Below, in pieces: positions 28,986 to 38,872 of a stretch of DNA of 64,000 nt. The translations under genes were made by a program, and so were the position numbers. Under the pieces are notes generated by a model. The model saw only the letters and a list, made by a program, of their open reading frames with translations. It was not told where the DNA came from and searched no databases. Source of the DNA: CAYRHJ01 sp964424105 (GTDB lineage: Bacteria > Planctomycetota > Phycisphaerae > UBA1845); NCBI GenBank assembly GCA_964424105.1, contig CAYRHJ010000001.1, positions 1-64,000 of the forward strand, read 5' to 3'. Numbering within the stretch: the first letter of the stretch is position 1; every line of letters begins with the position of its first letter.

Positions 28986-29579
28986 TTAATCGACCGATCG
29001 ATCGCACGCCGCCCGGTACGACTTACCGAAAAAAGCCACGGCCGAATGCAGGCGACTCTTGACCGTTCCCACGGGGATCCCCAGCACCTCGGCGATCTCG
29101 CGATAGCTGAATCGATGGTAATAGGCCAATACCAGTGCGTCCCGAAGGATCGACGGCATTTGATCCACGATGCTCCGCACGATTCTTCGCTTTTCATCCA
29201 ATTCCAATTCCGCGTCAGGCCCCACTTCGGTGCCTTCCAACAGCGACAGAAAGCTCTGTTGGCCGTCACCGCCGTCCAGCTCGTTATTCAACGCGACTTC
29301 CGATCGGCGCGATCGACCGCGAAGCCAATCCCTGGCCTTGTTGGCTGCGATCGTAAACAGCCACGGCTTGAATCGACGACTGGGGTCGAAGCTCGATGCG
29401 GACAAGTAAGCTTGCAAAAACGTCTCCTGAACGACGTCTTCCGCAGCCGCCGAGCTATTGGTGAACCGGAACACGAACCGATAAAGCTCGGCACTGTGTC
29501 GTCGGACGAGCAATTCGAACGCTTCAGGCCGATTTCCCAGGGAATCGGCGAGCAATCCCTCGTCGGTTGGCGTTCTCAC
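28986..29579 (-). CDS. ECF-type RNA polymerase sigma factor
   Basis: A 197-residue sigma-70 family member with region 2 (ELYRFVFRFTNSSAAAEDVVQETFLQAY) and region 4 (LAYYHRFSYREIAEVLGIPVGTVKSRL). It would direct RNA polymerase to a small regulon. The anti-sigma gene follows on the same strand with 30 bases between. Its promoter region is shared with the divergent L,D-transpeptidase gene, which might be a target. Confidence 0.95.
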   Translation of the reverse strand: MRTPTDEGLLADSLGNRPEAFELLVRRHSAELYRFVFRFTNSSAAAEDVVQETFLQAYLSASSFDPSRRFKPWLFTIAANKARDWLRGRSRRSEVALNNELDGGDGQQSFLSLLEGTEVGPDAELELDEKRRIVRSIVDQMPSILRDALVLAYYHRFSYREIAEVLGIPVGTVKSRLHSAVAFFGKSYRAACDRSVD

Positions 29580-29644
29580 GACTCTATAGTATCCTTACGT
29601 CTTGCGGCCTTTGAAGTTCGCATAACGGGCCCGTGGAATTCGTC

Positions 29645-30274
29645 ATGACGACCGACCATCCCATTCCGCAAATCACTCGATTACGCGGAATGGCGGTATT
29701 GCCGACGATCGCCTTGGCACCTATTCTAGCATTTCTCGTGCTCTGGATCATTCCTCGTGCGACCGTGGCGATTTCCGGTTACACTGGAAATGCTGGGCCA
29801 GTTCGCGATATCGAGGATCCACGCGTCGTGGTGATCAAGTCCCAAAAACGGTTGTTTCTTTTCAATGGCACGGAACTGGTTCGTTCCTACCCCGTTCGAA
29901 CGGGTCAGGATGGGGCGTCGGGGCTGGGATTCGTGGAAAACGGTCAGACGCCGACCGGGCAGTTTAGAATCTGTATGAAGAACATTGGCAGTGCCAATCA
30001 TCGATTCCTGGCGCTTGATTACCCACCTTTGGACCTTGCCCGGCAGGCCATGCGGGCCGGGCTGCTGAGCACGGGGGAAGTCGCAGCCATCGCGGATGCC
30101 CATGACCGCGGGATTTGTCCGCCATGGTCCACGCCGTTGGGTGGGGGGATCGGAATTCACGGCTCAGCAGATGCCGCGAATCAGACGGCTGGCTGCATCG
30201 CCCTGCGAAACGAAGACGTAGCTGAGTTGTTCGACGTCCTTCGATCCGGTGACCCCGTCGAGGTATTGCCGTGA
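29645..30274 (+). CDS. L,D-transpeptidase (YkuD family)
   Basis: Periplasmic cell-wall cross-linking enzyme anchored by one N-terminal segment (about residues 20-40). The YkuD domain spans about residues 60-209 and holds the catalytic pattern HGSADAANQTAGCIALRNED with its active-site Cys. ATG at 29645 is chosen; GTG at 29633 is in frame. The gene after it begins about 35 bases downstream. It lies divergent from the ECF gene, which may control wall stress responses. Confidence 0.92.
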   Translation: MTTDHPIPQITRLRGMAVLPTIALAPILAFLVLWIIPRATVAISGYTGNAGPVRDIEDPRVVVIKSQKRLFLFNGTELVRSYPVRTGQDGASGLGFVENGQTPTGQFRICMKNIGSANHRFLALDYPPLDLARQAMRAGLLSTGEVAAIADAHDRGICPPWSTPLGGGIGIHGSADAANQTAGCIALRNEDVAELFDVLRSGDPVEVLP

Positions 30275-30308
30275 TCATTGCGTTTCAACAGACCAAGAGG
30301 TCCTACCG

Positions 30309-31808
30309 GTGAAACATGCGACCAAATCCTTGTCCCACGAATCGCTAAGCCTATTGGCCGAGGCTGCGGCGGAGATCAACGGCACGCTCGATCTTAAAAC
30401 GGTGCTGGACAACATCGCGGAATCCGCATCTAAGGTGATGGGTGCCCAAGCCGGCAGCGTTCTGATTCACGACAAGCCGCGCAGCAAGCTGGTATTCGTG
30501 TCGGCCACCGGTGAACGTAGCCACGTGATCCTCGGTCGAGAATTCGACGCTCATCTGGGCATCGCCGGTCGCGTGGCCTCAACGGGAAAGCCTGAAATCG
30601 TTCATGACGTTCACTCCGACACGTCATTTTATCACGGCATCGACGAGATCAGCAATTTTCATACCGACACGCTGATCGCCGCTCCGATGAAGGTGGGGGA
30701 TGAAGTCATCGGCGTCGTCGAGGTCCTCAATCGGACGTCGGGGCGATTCAGCGAGAATGATCTGGAATTGCTCAAGTTGTTCGCCAACCTGGCCGCCATC
30801 GCCGCCCGCAACGCCCAGACACACGAGCGATTGAACCAGCAGCATCAGTACTTGTGTCACCAGGTCTTGCGAAGCGACCTGATCATCGGCGATTCGAAGG
30901 CCATTCGAGACGTTCGCGGTCTATGTGATCGAGTGGCTCGGACGGACGCGTCCGTCCTGCTGCTGGGCGAAACCGGAACCGGCAAGGAGCTGTTCGCCAA
31001 GTACATTCACAATCAATCTCCGCGGGCCGACAACGCCTTCGTGGTCGTGCACTGCGCCGCCTTCGCGGAGACGCTTTTGGAAAGCGAGATTTTCGGACAC
31101 GAAAAGGGCGCGTTCACCGGCGCTGTTTCGCAGCAGATCGGTCGATTCGAGCTGGCTGATGGAGGCACGGTGTTTCTGGACGAGATCGGCGAGATTTCGC
31201 AGTCCACGCAGGTCAAGCTGCTGCGGGTGCTCCAAGAACATTCCTTCGAGCGCGTCGGCGGCTCGTCGACCATTCAATGTGACGTGCGGGTCATTGCCGC
31301 CACCCACCGCAATTTGAAAGAGGAGATATCCAAAGGCCGATTTCGCGAGGACCTGTTCTATCGACTGAACGTGTTTCCCGTGATCTTGCCTCCGCTGCGC
31401 AATCGTTCCGAGGACGTTCCCCATCTCGCGGAGTTTTTTTCCGCCCGGGCGGCGGAGCGAACGGGAATGAAACCACCGACCATTTCAGCCGTGGCTTCCG
31501 CCATGCTCGCTCGTTACGCTTGGCCCGGCAATATCCGGGAATTGCAGAATATCATGGAGCGAGCCGTTTTGATGTGCAACGGCCAATCGATCGAGGTCAG
31601 CGATTTACCCGTCGAGGTGGTCGGCGGCGGATCAATTCCGGGTGACGGCGAGAACACGGGCACGCTGTGGGGGTTCGAGCGAGCGATCATCGTCAAAGCG
31701 CTGGCTGAAAACGGATGGAATCAATCCAAGGCGGCGCGGACGCTAGGCATCAGTCGGGACAATTTGCGATACCGAGTCAAGAAATACGGGATCGCCCGCG
31801 AAGAATAG
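30309..31808 (+). CDS. Sigma54-dependent transcription activator with GAF domain
   Basis: 499 residues. A GAF sensor (about residues 20-180) is followed by the AAA+ ATPase with Walker A (GETGTGKE), the sigma54-contacting GAFTGA loop, and Walker B (GGTVFLDEIGEI), and ends with a Fis-type helix-turn-helix (NQSKAARTLGISRDNLRYRVKKYG). An intact GAFTGA supports contact with sigma54 RNA polymerase. GTG at 30309, with AAGAGG nine bases upstream, is preferred over the longer frame from 30249. No receiver domain is present, so the signal probably enters through GAF. Confidence 0.94.
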   Translation: MKHATKSLSHESLSLLAEAAAEINGTLDLKTVLDNIAESASKVMGAQAGSVLIHDKPRSKLVFVSATGERSHVILGREFDAHLGIAGRVASTGKPEIVHDVHSDTSFYHGIDEISNFHTDTLIAAPMKVGDEVIGVVEVLNRTSGRFSENDLELLKLFANLAAIAARNAQTHERLNQQHQYLCHQVLRSDLIIGDSKAIRDVRGLCDRVARTDASVLLLGETGTGKELFAKYIHNQSPRADNAFVVVHCAAFAETLLESEIFGHEKGAFTGAVSQQIGRFELADGGTVFLDEIGEISQSTQVKLLRVLQEHSFERVGGSSTIQCDVRVIAATHRNLKEEISKGRFREDLFYRLNVFPVILPPLRNRSEDVPHLAEFFSARAAERTGMKPPTISAVASAMLARYAWPGNIRELQNIMERAVLMCNGQSIEVSDLPVEVVGGGSIPGDGENTGTLWGFERAIIVKALAENGWNQSKAARTLGISRDNLRYRVKKYGIAREE

Positions 31809-31888
31809 CAGACCACGTACGCCCGTTTCGCTGACAGGCGCATCGCAATCGCCGCCGATCTTCAACATGTCATCCGCGCTCTGTTTTC

Positions 31889-34800
31889 CTATCTGCCGCG
31901 ATTCATGGACTTGGCATCCACGTCCAGCCTCGGACCGATCGTGACCGTTGTCGGTTGGCCTTGCCATTCGATCGGATGGCCCAGACTGTCAAGAAGAATC
32001 ACGCCGTTATCCACTCGGGGCGTGATCGTAAACGTACCCGACGAGCCTCGAAGCGCTTCGAACGAGAAGGACCCCAGATACGTCGCACCGTCTGACGTTA
32101 CGCCCGCGCCGTCCACGATGGCCGCCGCCCGTCCGCCGACATTGTCGACGGCGGAAAAGACCTGCTGGCCTGCGAATACGTAATCAGACCGGTCCGCTTG
32201 AATGGCACCCGACGTCGCCCGCAGGCTGCCCGTCCTGCCACCGTGCACTTCCAGGCCTATTTGAAAACCACCCAAGTCGACGACACGATCAGCGAAAACA
32301 TCGAAAGTCAGGATGCCTCGACTTGGCACGCTATCATCTGACGTTCGTGTGAAGATGGTCGTTCCCGTGAATTCACCATCCGATTGCCCGGATTGGCCTG
32401 ATGCTGCGAACGGCGCACAGGGATTGGTGTCACAGTTTTGACCATCACCTTCGAAAGCACCGCCTTCAGTAGCACATTGAGAGGCTGTTCGAATGAAACA
32501 AGAGGTTCCGATGCAGCACGCCCCTCCGCCACAGGGCGAAGCACAGGGGAATTCTTCGTCAAGGAAGGCTCCCAAAATATAGAACAAGTCATTCAGATTG
32601 ATGGTCCCGTTGGGCGTGCAGGGATGGATGTCGGCATCGGCCATTGAACAGGTCGAAAAATCATCCACGAATGCGTTGAGAATGCAAAACAGGTCGTCCA
32701 AATTGACCGTTCCGTTGGCGTCCAGGTCACCCCACCCCGAAGTAAGCCCCACACCCGCGGCTGAAAGTTCACCGTTGCATTCGGCGGCGATATGGTATTC
32801 GGAGGATGGGACCAGGGCTGCACCGGTCACCGTCAGCGTGCCCCAGACAATCGGCGTTTGAAATACGGGCGCTCCGACCAATTCGCCCGTCGCGCTGACG
32901 TATTGCAAGAGGCAGGGATAATCCGGTGACGTGACCCGCAGGGCCTGCGGAATGTCCGAGCCCGCCGGTTGAGCGGTCACTTCCAGCCGCCGGGGACCCA
33001 GGGTGCTAACGATGGGAGCTTCCGGGATGAACGGTCCCACGCACTGACCGTCGTCGCAGGCGTCGGGCTCGGTGCAGACGTTGCTGTCATCGCAGAAAAG
33101 CCCGTCGGGCTCCTTGTTTTCCAGGCAACCGCCCGTTCCGTCGCAGGTGTCGGGATTGTCGCATTGGGTGTCTTGACCATCGCCGCAGGCTGTGCCCGGC
33201 GGCTTGTTGGGATGGTCGCAAACGCCGACCAGGCATAGGTCGAACGTGCAGTCGATGAGGTCATCCGTGCAAGGGGTATCATCAAGCTCCATGTTGAGCA
33301 GACATTCGCCGATGCCATCACAGGTGTCGGGATTGTCGCAATCGGTATCCGTCGGATCGCCGCATGCAAATCCGCTGGGCTCCAGATTGTCCGCGCACAG
33401 GCCCAACCCGTCACAAGTGTCCGGATTGTCACATTCCGTATCGAGGGGACTTCCGCAATCCGTTCCCGAGGGCTTGTTGGGATGATCGCAGACACCGGAA
33501 ACACAAATGTCAAAAGTGCAGTCATTGGCATCGGCTGTGCAGAGCGTTCCGTCGGGCTTGAAATTGTCCTCGCAGTTACCCACGCCGTCGCAAGCATTCG
33601 GGTTATCGCATTCGGCAAAGCTGGGGTCCCCGCAGGGCGTGCCCTTGATGCGTGGCGTCCAATTGAATGGGTCCTCGCCGGCATCGCAAACCTCGCAGGA
33701 ATTAAGCGGGTTCTCCGCCCCGTCCACGTGGCACTCATCATTCACAAAACAACTGTCCATACGGGTGATGTACAGAGCGATGTCGCCTTGATTGTCGTCA
33801 AATCCCGCGACGCGAATCGAGTAGGTAATCCCGCCCGTGGCCATGAAGGTCAGCGAGGACAACAATCCGATACCGCTGTCGTCATCGCACGCGACTTCCG
33901 TGCCGCCGCAGGCGTCGAACACGGAAAGCACCGTGTCGTTGGACGGCAAGAAAACGCTGTCGCGCGTGGTGACGTGCACTTCGCCGTCGCACAACGCGGT
34001 GTACTTGAACCAGGCGTCGTGATTGGAATTCGGCTGACAACTGGCTTCGGCGTCATCGGGCCCGAAGGCCACGTTCGTTCCCGTATTCAAACCGTCCACC
34101 GCTTCCACCGCGTTGGGGCAATCGTCCGCGCAATCCGGATCCAAGACGCCCGAACAGTTGCCCGCCCCGTCGCACGTATCGATACCCACGCCGGGCGCGC
34201 CCGTACCCGTGCACGGATTTCCGTCGTTGCAGGGATCGCCCGGATCCAGGTTCGGATGTTCGCACAGGCCCGCTTGGCATTCATCGGCCGTGCAGTCATT
34301 CCCGTCATCGGTACAGCCCGTTCCATCCGCGGCGAAGGACCACGAGGTGGTGGCTAGGGCGGAATTGCATTCTTCGCATTCATTGGCGGGATTCGGTTGG
34401 CCGTCATTGTAGCACACATCGTCAATGAGGCAGGCACCGGCGTCGAGCTCGTTGACGCATTCATCCGCGACCTCGTCGCAGGTATCGGTGGTGCAGGCAA
34501 ACGCATCGCTGCAATCCGTTGGCGCGATTCCGCCGCACACGCCGGCTGTACACGATTCGCCCGTGGTGCAGAATTCGCCGTCGTTACAGGTCGTTCCATC
34601 GAGTTCGTCGTTGGCGTCACAATTGCCCAGCCCATCGCACTGATCGGGGTTCGTACAATCAGTGTTGGCGGCGCTGCCGCACGCACTGCCCGCGCTTCGC
34701 GGTATGGTGGAACAAGCGCCGGCGCTGCAAATGTCCGACGTGCATTCATTGCCGTCGTTGCAAACGGACGCATTGAGACATTCGACACACGCGTTCAGGT

Positions 34801-35479
34801 TTTCATCACAGAACGGAAGTCCGGGCTGGGGGCAGGGTGCGGTACCGGACACACAGATGCCCGCTGCGCAGGATTCCACGCCATTGCAAAACAGCCCATC
34901 ATTGCATTGTGCATTTCCGGTGCAGAGGATATTGATAATGGCGGGGTCGTCGGGAAAGATGAGCGCGGCTTGACTTTGATCGCTTACGATGGTCAACGCA
35001 CCGAGATCGCCTGTATTGCCGAGCAGTTTGACTGTGAAACTACCTACAGCGTTCGCTGAGGCGACGTATCTGAACTCCGCGAGATAAATTGGAGTGGTCA
35101 CCAAAACCGCTTCTGCTGGATTGAGGCGAGAATTGAGAACCCGCGGCGGTGGTCCGGCGAACTTGCTGATCAAAGCCGGCGTCAATCCAAAAAACAGATA
35201 ATCGGCTCGTGCCTCGTCAATCACCGGCGTGGTCCCGTCGTGGTTGACCGTGCCCAGAAACCCGCCGGATGCGGAGAACGGCATCGTGCACTGATACGCG
35301 AATATCAGGTCCGGCGCGAAGTTCTCGATAAAAACGTCAACGGTCACGGTCGTTCCAGGAGTGACGGTAATCTGGTTGCCGACCCCTCCGCGAGGAATCA
35401 GAAACATGCGAGCTTGCGCTAGAACGGTTACGCTCGACATCGCGACGATGGCCATTCCGATTCGAAAATGCGATTTCAT
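31889..35479 (-). CDS. Giant Cys-rich surface protein with cohesin-like ends and a dockerin-like core
   Basis: ATG at 35479 has AAGGAA eight bases upstream and starts a signal peptide (MKSHFRIGMAIVAMSS, cleaved near VLAQA), giving 1196 residues. A cohesin-like beta domain (about 30-185; VTPGTTVTVDVFIENF) comes first. Many CTDC-type Cys units follow (CNDGLFCNGVESC, CDNPDTCDGLGLC), with the DAWFKYTA / VLSVFDACGG / IRVAGF beta domain that also occurs in the protein at 571-2103. Near the C-terminus is a dockerin-like pair (GDLDANGTVNLDDLFCILNAF, GTINLNDLFYILGAF) and a second cohesin-like domain (about 1060-1180; RGILTFDVFADRVVDLGG). A mixed scaffold and Ca-binding surface protein is inferred. Confidence 0.85.
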   Translation of the reverse strand: MKSHFRIGMAIVAMSSVTVLAQARMFLIPRGGVGNQITVTPGTTVTVDVFIENFAPDLIFAYQCTMPFSASGGFLGTVNHDGTTPVIDEARADYLFFGLTPALISKFAGPPPRVLNSRLNPAEAVLVTTPIYLAEFRYVASANAVGSFTVKLLGNTGDLGALTIVSDQSQAALIFPDDPAIINILCTGNAQCNDGLFCNGVESCAAGICVSGTAPCPQPGLPFCDENLNACVECLNASVCNDGNECTSDICSAGACSTIPRSAGSACGSAANTDCTNPDQCDGLGNCDANDELDGTTCNDGEFCTTGESCTAGVCGGIAPTDCSDAFACTTDTCDEVADECVNELDAGACLIDDVCYNDGQPNPANECEECNSALATTSWSFAADGTGCTDDGNDCTADECQAGLCEHPNLDPGDPCNDGNPCTGTGAPGVGIDTCDGAGNCSGVLDPDCADDCPNAVEAVDGLNTGTNVAFGPDDAEASCQPNSNHDAWFKYTALCDGEVHVTTRDSVFLPSNDTVLSVFDACGGTEVACDDDSGIGLLSSLTFMATGGITYSIRVAGFDDNQGDIALYITRMDSCFVNDECHVDGAENPLNSCEVCDAGEDPFNWTPRIKGTPCGDPSFAECDNPNACDGVGNCEDNFKPDGTLCTADANDCTFDICVSGVCDHPNKPSGTDCGSPLDTECDNPDTCDGLGLCADNLEPSGFACGDPTDTDCDNPDTCDGIGECLLNMELDDTPCTDDLIDCTFDLCLVGVCDHPNKPPGTACGDGQDTQCDNPDTCDGTGGCLENKEPDGLFCDDSNVCTEPDACDDGQCVGPFIPEAPIVSTLGPRRLEVTAQPAGSDIPQALRVTSPDYPCLLQYVSATGELVGAPVFQTPIVWGTLTVTGAALVPSSEYHIAAECNGELSAAGVGLTSGWGDLDANGTVNLDDLFCILNAFVDDFSTCSMADADIHPCTPNGTINLNDLFYILGAFLDEEFPCASPCGGGACCIGTSCFIRTASQCATEGGAFEGDGQNCDTNPCAPFAASGQSGQSDGEFTGTTIFTRTSDDSVPSRGILTFDVFADRVVDLGGFQIGLEVHGGRTGSLRATSGAIQADRSDYVFAGQQVFSAVDNVGGRAAAIVDGAGVTSDGATYLGSFSFEALRGSSGTFTITPRVDNGVILLDSLGHPIEWQGQPTTVTIGPRLDVDAKSMNRGR

Positions 35480-36047
35480 GATGAATTTCCTTAAACCAGA
35501 CGCGTGAGTCGCGTGTTCTCTATTCCCCGATTCCCGTCGCGATTGAACGTGACGGATTTTGTTGCCGCGGGCGGCTGCGTTCAATAGCCTGGAAACCTTC
35601 AGACGGACAAAATTCGTGCGACGCAAAAGTTGATACTTGTCGCAAGAGACACGGCGCGTAATTCGAATTGCAAACCCGGAACTCGACCCCAATACCGATA
35701 AACCGCGGACTGCTTCCGCTCGGAAAACCGTTTTGATCACCGTCTTGATCAATGCGCTGGGATAAGCTCCTACTCCCAAAACCCCACGATGCAACGATGG
35801 GCTCTCAGTGAACGGATATGAGCAGCCCCACACACTGCGGCGGTCCCGCGACCGTCCGGATAACTATAATGTCACCAAAAAACCCCCTGCGGTCAAGTAC
35901 AATTCGCGATAAGCATGCCAGAACACCACTGCGGTCCAATGTACACGGAGCAAAAAAAAAAACAGATTCCAGTCAAAATGAAATAATTATGACTACGTTG
36001 TGTCGTTCATTGTTTCATGCCGTAGAAATGGCGAGAAAAGGAAAACG
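35480..36047. other. Intergenic region with no visible gene
   Basis: About 570 bases upstream of the giant surface-protein gene and downstream of mntR. It contains a run of eleven A's near 35950-35960 and an isolated TATAAT (35865-35870) on the plus strand with no plus gene after it. Nothing coding is convincing here. Confidence 0.5.
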
Positions 36048-36506
36048 CTATTCGCCCAAATCCTTCAGATAGCGCTTCATAGCCGCCAGGGTGGCGTCGC
36101 TGAGATGGTGTTCGATGCCCTCGGCATCGAGTTCAGCGTCGGCCCGGCCCACCCCCAACGCGACAAGAAAATCCAGGACAACGCGGTGTCTGGTCCTTGC
36201 TTTTTCGGCCAGAAGTTTCCCCTTGGCCGTCAGAAAGACGGACCTGTATGGTTCGGACCTGACCAATCCTGCGCGCTTGAGGCGGGAAATCGTATTGGTG
36301 ACGGTGACTTGGCTGACACCCAGGCGGGCAGCGATTTCGACGGCGCGAGCTTCCCCGGTGGCATGGATGAGTTCGTCGATCAGCTCGACGTAGTCCTCAG
36401 CCAGTTCTCTTGCGTGATCCGCGCGAGCGCGGCGGTAGCCGCCGACGGTACTGACCGACGCCCGGCGAGCGTTAGTTTTCGGAGATTTCGATTTCTTCAA
36501 TACCAC
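36048..36506 (-). CDS. mntR: MntR-type metal-responsive repressor (DtxR family)
   Basis: 152 residues. The winged helix (about 25-95; VEIAARLGVSQVTVTNTISRLKRAGLV) is followed by the metal-binding and dimerisation domain. The MntR-type ligands are visible: His107 in TRHRVV, and Glu129, Glu132 and His133 in DAEGIEHHLS. It has no C-terminal SH3-like domain, as in MntR. It would repress metal uptake genes when Mn2+ is abundant. The Zn/Mn ABC importer at 39.1-44.6 kb is the natural target, although 2.6 kb and two other genes lie between. Confidence 0.92.
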   Translation of the reverse strand: MVLKKSKSPKTNARRASVSTVGGYRRARADHARELAEDYVELIDELIHATGEARAVEIAARLGVSQVTVTNTISRLKRAGLVRSEPYRSVFLTAKGKLLAEKARTRHRVVLDFLVALGVGRADAELDAEGIEHHLSDATLAAMKRYLKDLGE

Positions 36507-36579
36507 AGGCGGGGACTATAGCAGACGCGCATTTCGATGGCCACCGCGCTGGGAGAATAGCCAACGAATCAGTGGGCAT

Positions 36580-37137
36580 TTAGTATTCGTCGTACGTTCG
36601 GGAGCCGACGCTGTTGGGGTCATCCGTATTCACAATGATCTGTCCCGTTACAGGGTTATAGACCCACCCTTCATCGCCCGTGGTAACAAGGGGCGGAGAG
36701 TTGCTGGTGTCGATGGCGACGTTATGGCGGCCTCGGTTTTTTCCCACCGGTGCCGTCGGTATCGTGTGAAGGTAGGGTCCGAATGGATGCGACGTATCGC
36801 CTGTGGCCGACACGTTACCCCGGTGATTACTATACATTGTCAATTGATTTACAAAAGCTTGAACAGAATTAGCCCCACCGCCGCTGCCGTCAGGTTTGAC
36901 CCCCGGATTATCCCCGTTGTGCTCGCTGGCATAGATTTCAATGGCTCGGCGCATGGCTGCCAGGTTATGAATCAGGGAAGACTCGTTTCCGCCAGTCACG
37001 GCGCTTTGCATCGCCCGCGGCAAGGCGATGGCGGCAATAATGCCCAGAATGGCGACGACGATGACCAATTCGACAAGACTGAACGCGTTTCGCCCGCCTG
37101 GCGGTTGGTGGAACATCACTTTCTTGTTCGTTTCCAT
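36580..37137 (-). CDS. Type II secretion-type pseudopilin (GspG-like)
   Basis: The ATG at 37137 begins METNKK, and the prepilin segment is FSLVELVIVVAILGIIAAIALP. The residue before the cleavage Phe is Ala rather than the usual Gly (GRNA|FSLVEL), which prepilin peptidase tolerates less well. The body after the helix (about residues 30-185) ends with a GspG-type GWVYNPVTGQI element. It sits alone, upstream of mntR on the same strand, with no other secretion genes in view. Confidence 0.85.
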   Translation of the reverse strand: METNKKVMFHQPPGGRNAFSLVELVIVVAILGIIAAIALPRAMQSAVTGGNESSLIHNLAAMRRAIEIYASEHNGDNPGVKPDGSGGGANSVQAFVNQLTMYSNHRGNVSATGDTSHPFGPYLHTIPTAPVGKNRGRHNVAIDTSNSPPLVTTGDEGWVYNPVTGQIIVNTDDPNSVGSRTYDEY

Positions 37138-37419
37138 GGATTCGAACGTTTCCCGGATCACGCAAGCCTGACGCGAAGCAACGAATGTTCCGGCTCCCCC
37201 AATACAATCGGTTCTACCGTACAGCCGCTTGCCACAATCACATATGAAGGGACGTTGAAATTCAAGCCCGGCCCGTCGGATTCACGATAATTCACGAATA
37301 TCATGGGTTGGACTTGCGGCGCTGCTGATTATCGGAAGTTCGGGGCGGGGGTCTCATCCCATAGATCGCACGAGGCGGCCGGTCGAATTCAACAGGCCAA
37401 GGAAAGGGGGTTTGACAGG

Positions 37420-38616
37420 GTGAAATTGTCGCGAACGTCACGAGGCATCGCGTTTGGGCTGTTGGGGATGGCATGGCTCCCAACCGTGGCCAGCGCGACG
37501 TTTCATTTCATGCACATTGAACAGGTAACCGGCGGGGTGAACGGCAACACGACGGCGCAGGCGATCCAAATCCGCATGCGATCGAATGGCCAAGATCAGA
37601 TTGAGCGCGCGAAACTGATCGCCTGGGACGCGAACGGCGAAGGACCTATTACGCTAATCGATATGCAGGAAAATGTGGCTGTCGCGACGGCGGGCGCACG
37701 TGTTTTGATAGTGAGCGAGAATTTCATTCAGTTTTCGGATCCGCCGGTCGTCGCGGATTTCATCCTGGAACGCACGATTCCAGAAAGTTATTTGGCGGCT
37801 GGCAGCATCACATTCGAGAACGACGAAGGCACGTTGGTGGTGTGCAGATTGAGCTGGGGTGGTGCGAGCTACACCGGTGACACGACCGGCGCGCAGACCA
37901 ATGACGATGACGGCGACTTCGGGCCGCCCGTGCCGGCGGCGTTGACCAGCTTGGGCATCCAATCATTCCTGTATACGCCGGATTTCGCCGGGCTCAGTAC
38001 GACGAACGCTGACGATTATGTCATTCAGCAAGACCCGGTTGTCTTCACGAACAACGCGGGAATGGAATTTACGTTGACGGGCGGACTGTGCGTTGACGAC
38101 GTGAATGGGGACGATGATTTTGACGGCGTGTGCGGAGGCGAGGACAACTGCCCTTCGATGTCCAATGCGGACCAGTCGGACGCTGACGGTGACGGCGTGG
38201 GCGACGCGTGTGATGGTTGCCGGGACGATGCCAGCAAGGTCGAAGCCGGTGATTGCGGGTGCGGTCATGCCGACGAGGACGCCGACGGAAACGGCGTATC
38301 GGATTGTCTGGAGCAAGAGCCTCCCGATGACGGCGGCGGACCTGATGAAGCCGATGACGATGAAGCCGATGACGACGGGGTTGATGGGACCGACGATGAC
38401 GGGGTCGATGGGACTGATGATGACAGCATCGATGACAACGGCAACGATAATGGTTCGGATGGCGAGGCCGACGGCGTAGACGGCGAAGATGACTCCGTGG
38501 TGACACCAACGATCAGTGGGGTATCGATCTGTGGGCAAGGGATGCCGATGGCGTCGGTTGGCTTGGTGTTGATTTTGGTTTCGGCGCGAGTGCAATCGTC
38601 TTCGCGTCGCGGATAA
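37420..38616 (+). CDS. Secreted TSP3-repeat protein with a Cys-Gly C-terminal sorting tail
   Basis: GTG at 37420, with an AAGGGGG eight bases upstream, opens a signal peptide ending VASA (about residue 26). A beta domain (about 30-215) is followed by thrombospondin-3 Ca-binding units (DDVNGDDDFDGVCGGEDNCP, then DADGDGVGDACDGC), and a very acidic Asp/Gly linker with DDGVDGTDDD repeats. The last 30 residues read SICGQGMPMASVGLVLILV followed by an Arg-rich end, i.e. short motif, hydrophobic segment and basic tail. That tripartite form is typical of C-terminal sorting signals, but it is not PEP-CTERM. Confidence 0.82.
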   Translation: MKLSRTSRGIAFGLLGMAWLPTVASATFHFMHIEQVTGGVNGNTTAQAIQIRMRSNGQDQIERAKLIAWDANGEGPITLIDMQENVAVATAGARVLIVSENFIQFSDPPVVADFILERTIPESYLAAGSITFENDEGTLVVCRLSWGGASYTGDTTGAQTNDDDGDFGPPVPAALTSLGIQSFLYTPDFAGLSTTNADDYVIQQDPVVFTNNAGMEFTLTGGLCVDDVNGDDDFDGVCGGEDNCPSMSNADQSDADGDGVGDACDGCRDDASKVEAGDCGCGHADEDADGNGVSDCLEQEPPDDGGGPDEADDDEADDDGVDGTDDDGVDGTDDDSIDDNGNDNGSDGEADGVDGEDDSVVTPTISGVSICGQGMPMASVGLVLILVSARVQSSSRRG

Positions 38617-38651
38617 GATGCAAATCGACGTTCCCTTGCCAGCCTTGGCGC

Positions 38652-38776
38652 GTATTTGTTTGCAATTCTGGATTCCGGCGTTCGTCGGAATGACGCATGC
38701 TGGGGGTTCGCCGGAATGACGGAGCGCGGCGGACCGCTCGCTTCGGGCTCGCGGGTCGTAAAATACTTGGTCGCGG
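38652..38776. repeat. 125-base direct repeat, copy 1
   Basis: Repeated at 38873-38997 with an offset of 221 bases and only a few differences. Each copy contains family C hairpins (ATTCCGGCGTTCG and CCGGAATGACG) and the family B variant CCGCTCGCTTCGCGCTCG. A family A palindrome (38820-38857) lies between the copies. The rest of the 38617-39145 gap shows no gene. Confidence 0.85.
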
Positions 38777-38819
38777 GTCTGTAGAGCGGCGGGGCGAAAC
38801 CCGTCCTACGAACTCTAAT

Positions 38820-38857
38820 CATCGGCTCCCCCACCTCCAAAGGAGGTGGGCCACCCG
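38820..38857 (-). repeat. Dispersed palindromic repeat, family A
   Basis: Reverse-orientation copy of the family described at 5664-5701, with CCACCTCC-AAA-GGAGGTGG at its centre. Confidence 0.85.
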
Positions 38858-38872
38858 CCCGCGAATGCGCGT

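Noticed and set aside
35865..35870. TATAAT in the 35.9 kb gap
   Set aside because: No plus-strand gene follows; probably chance.
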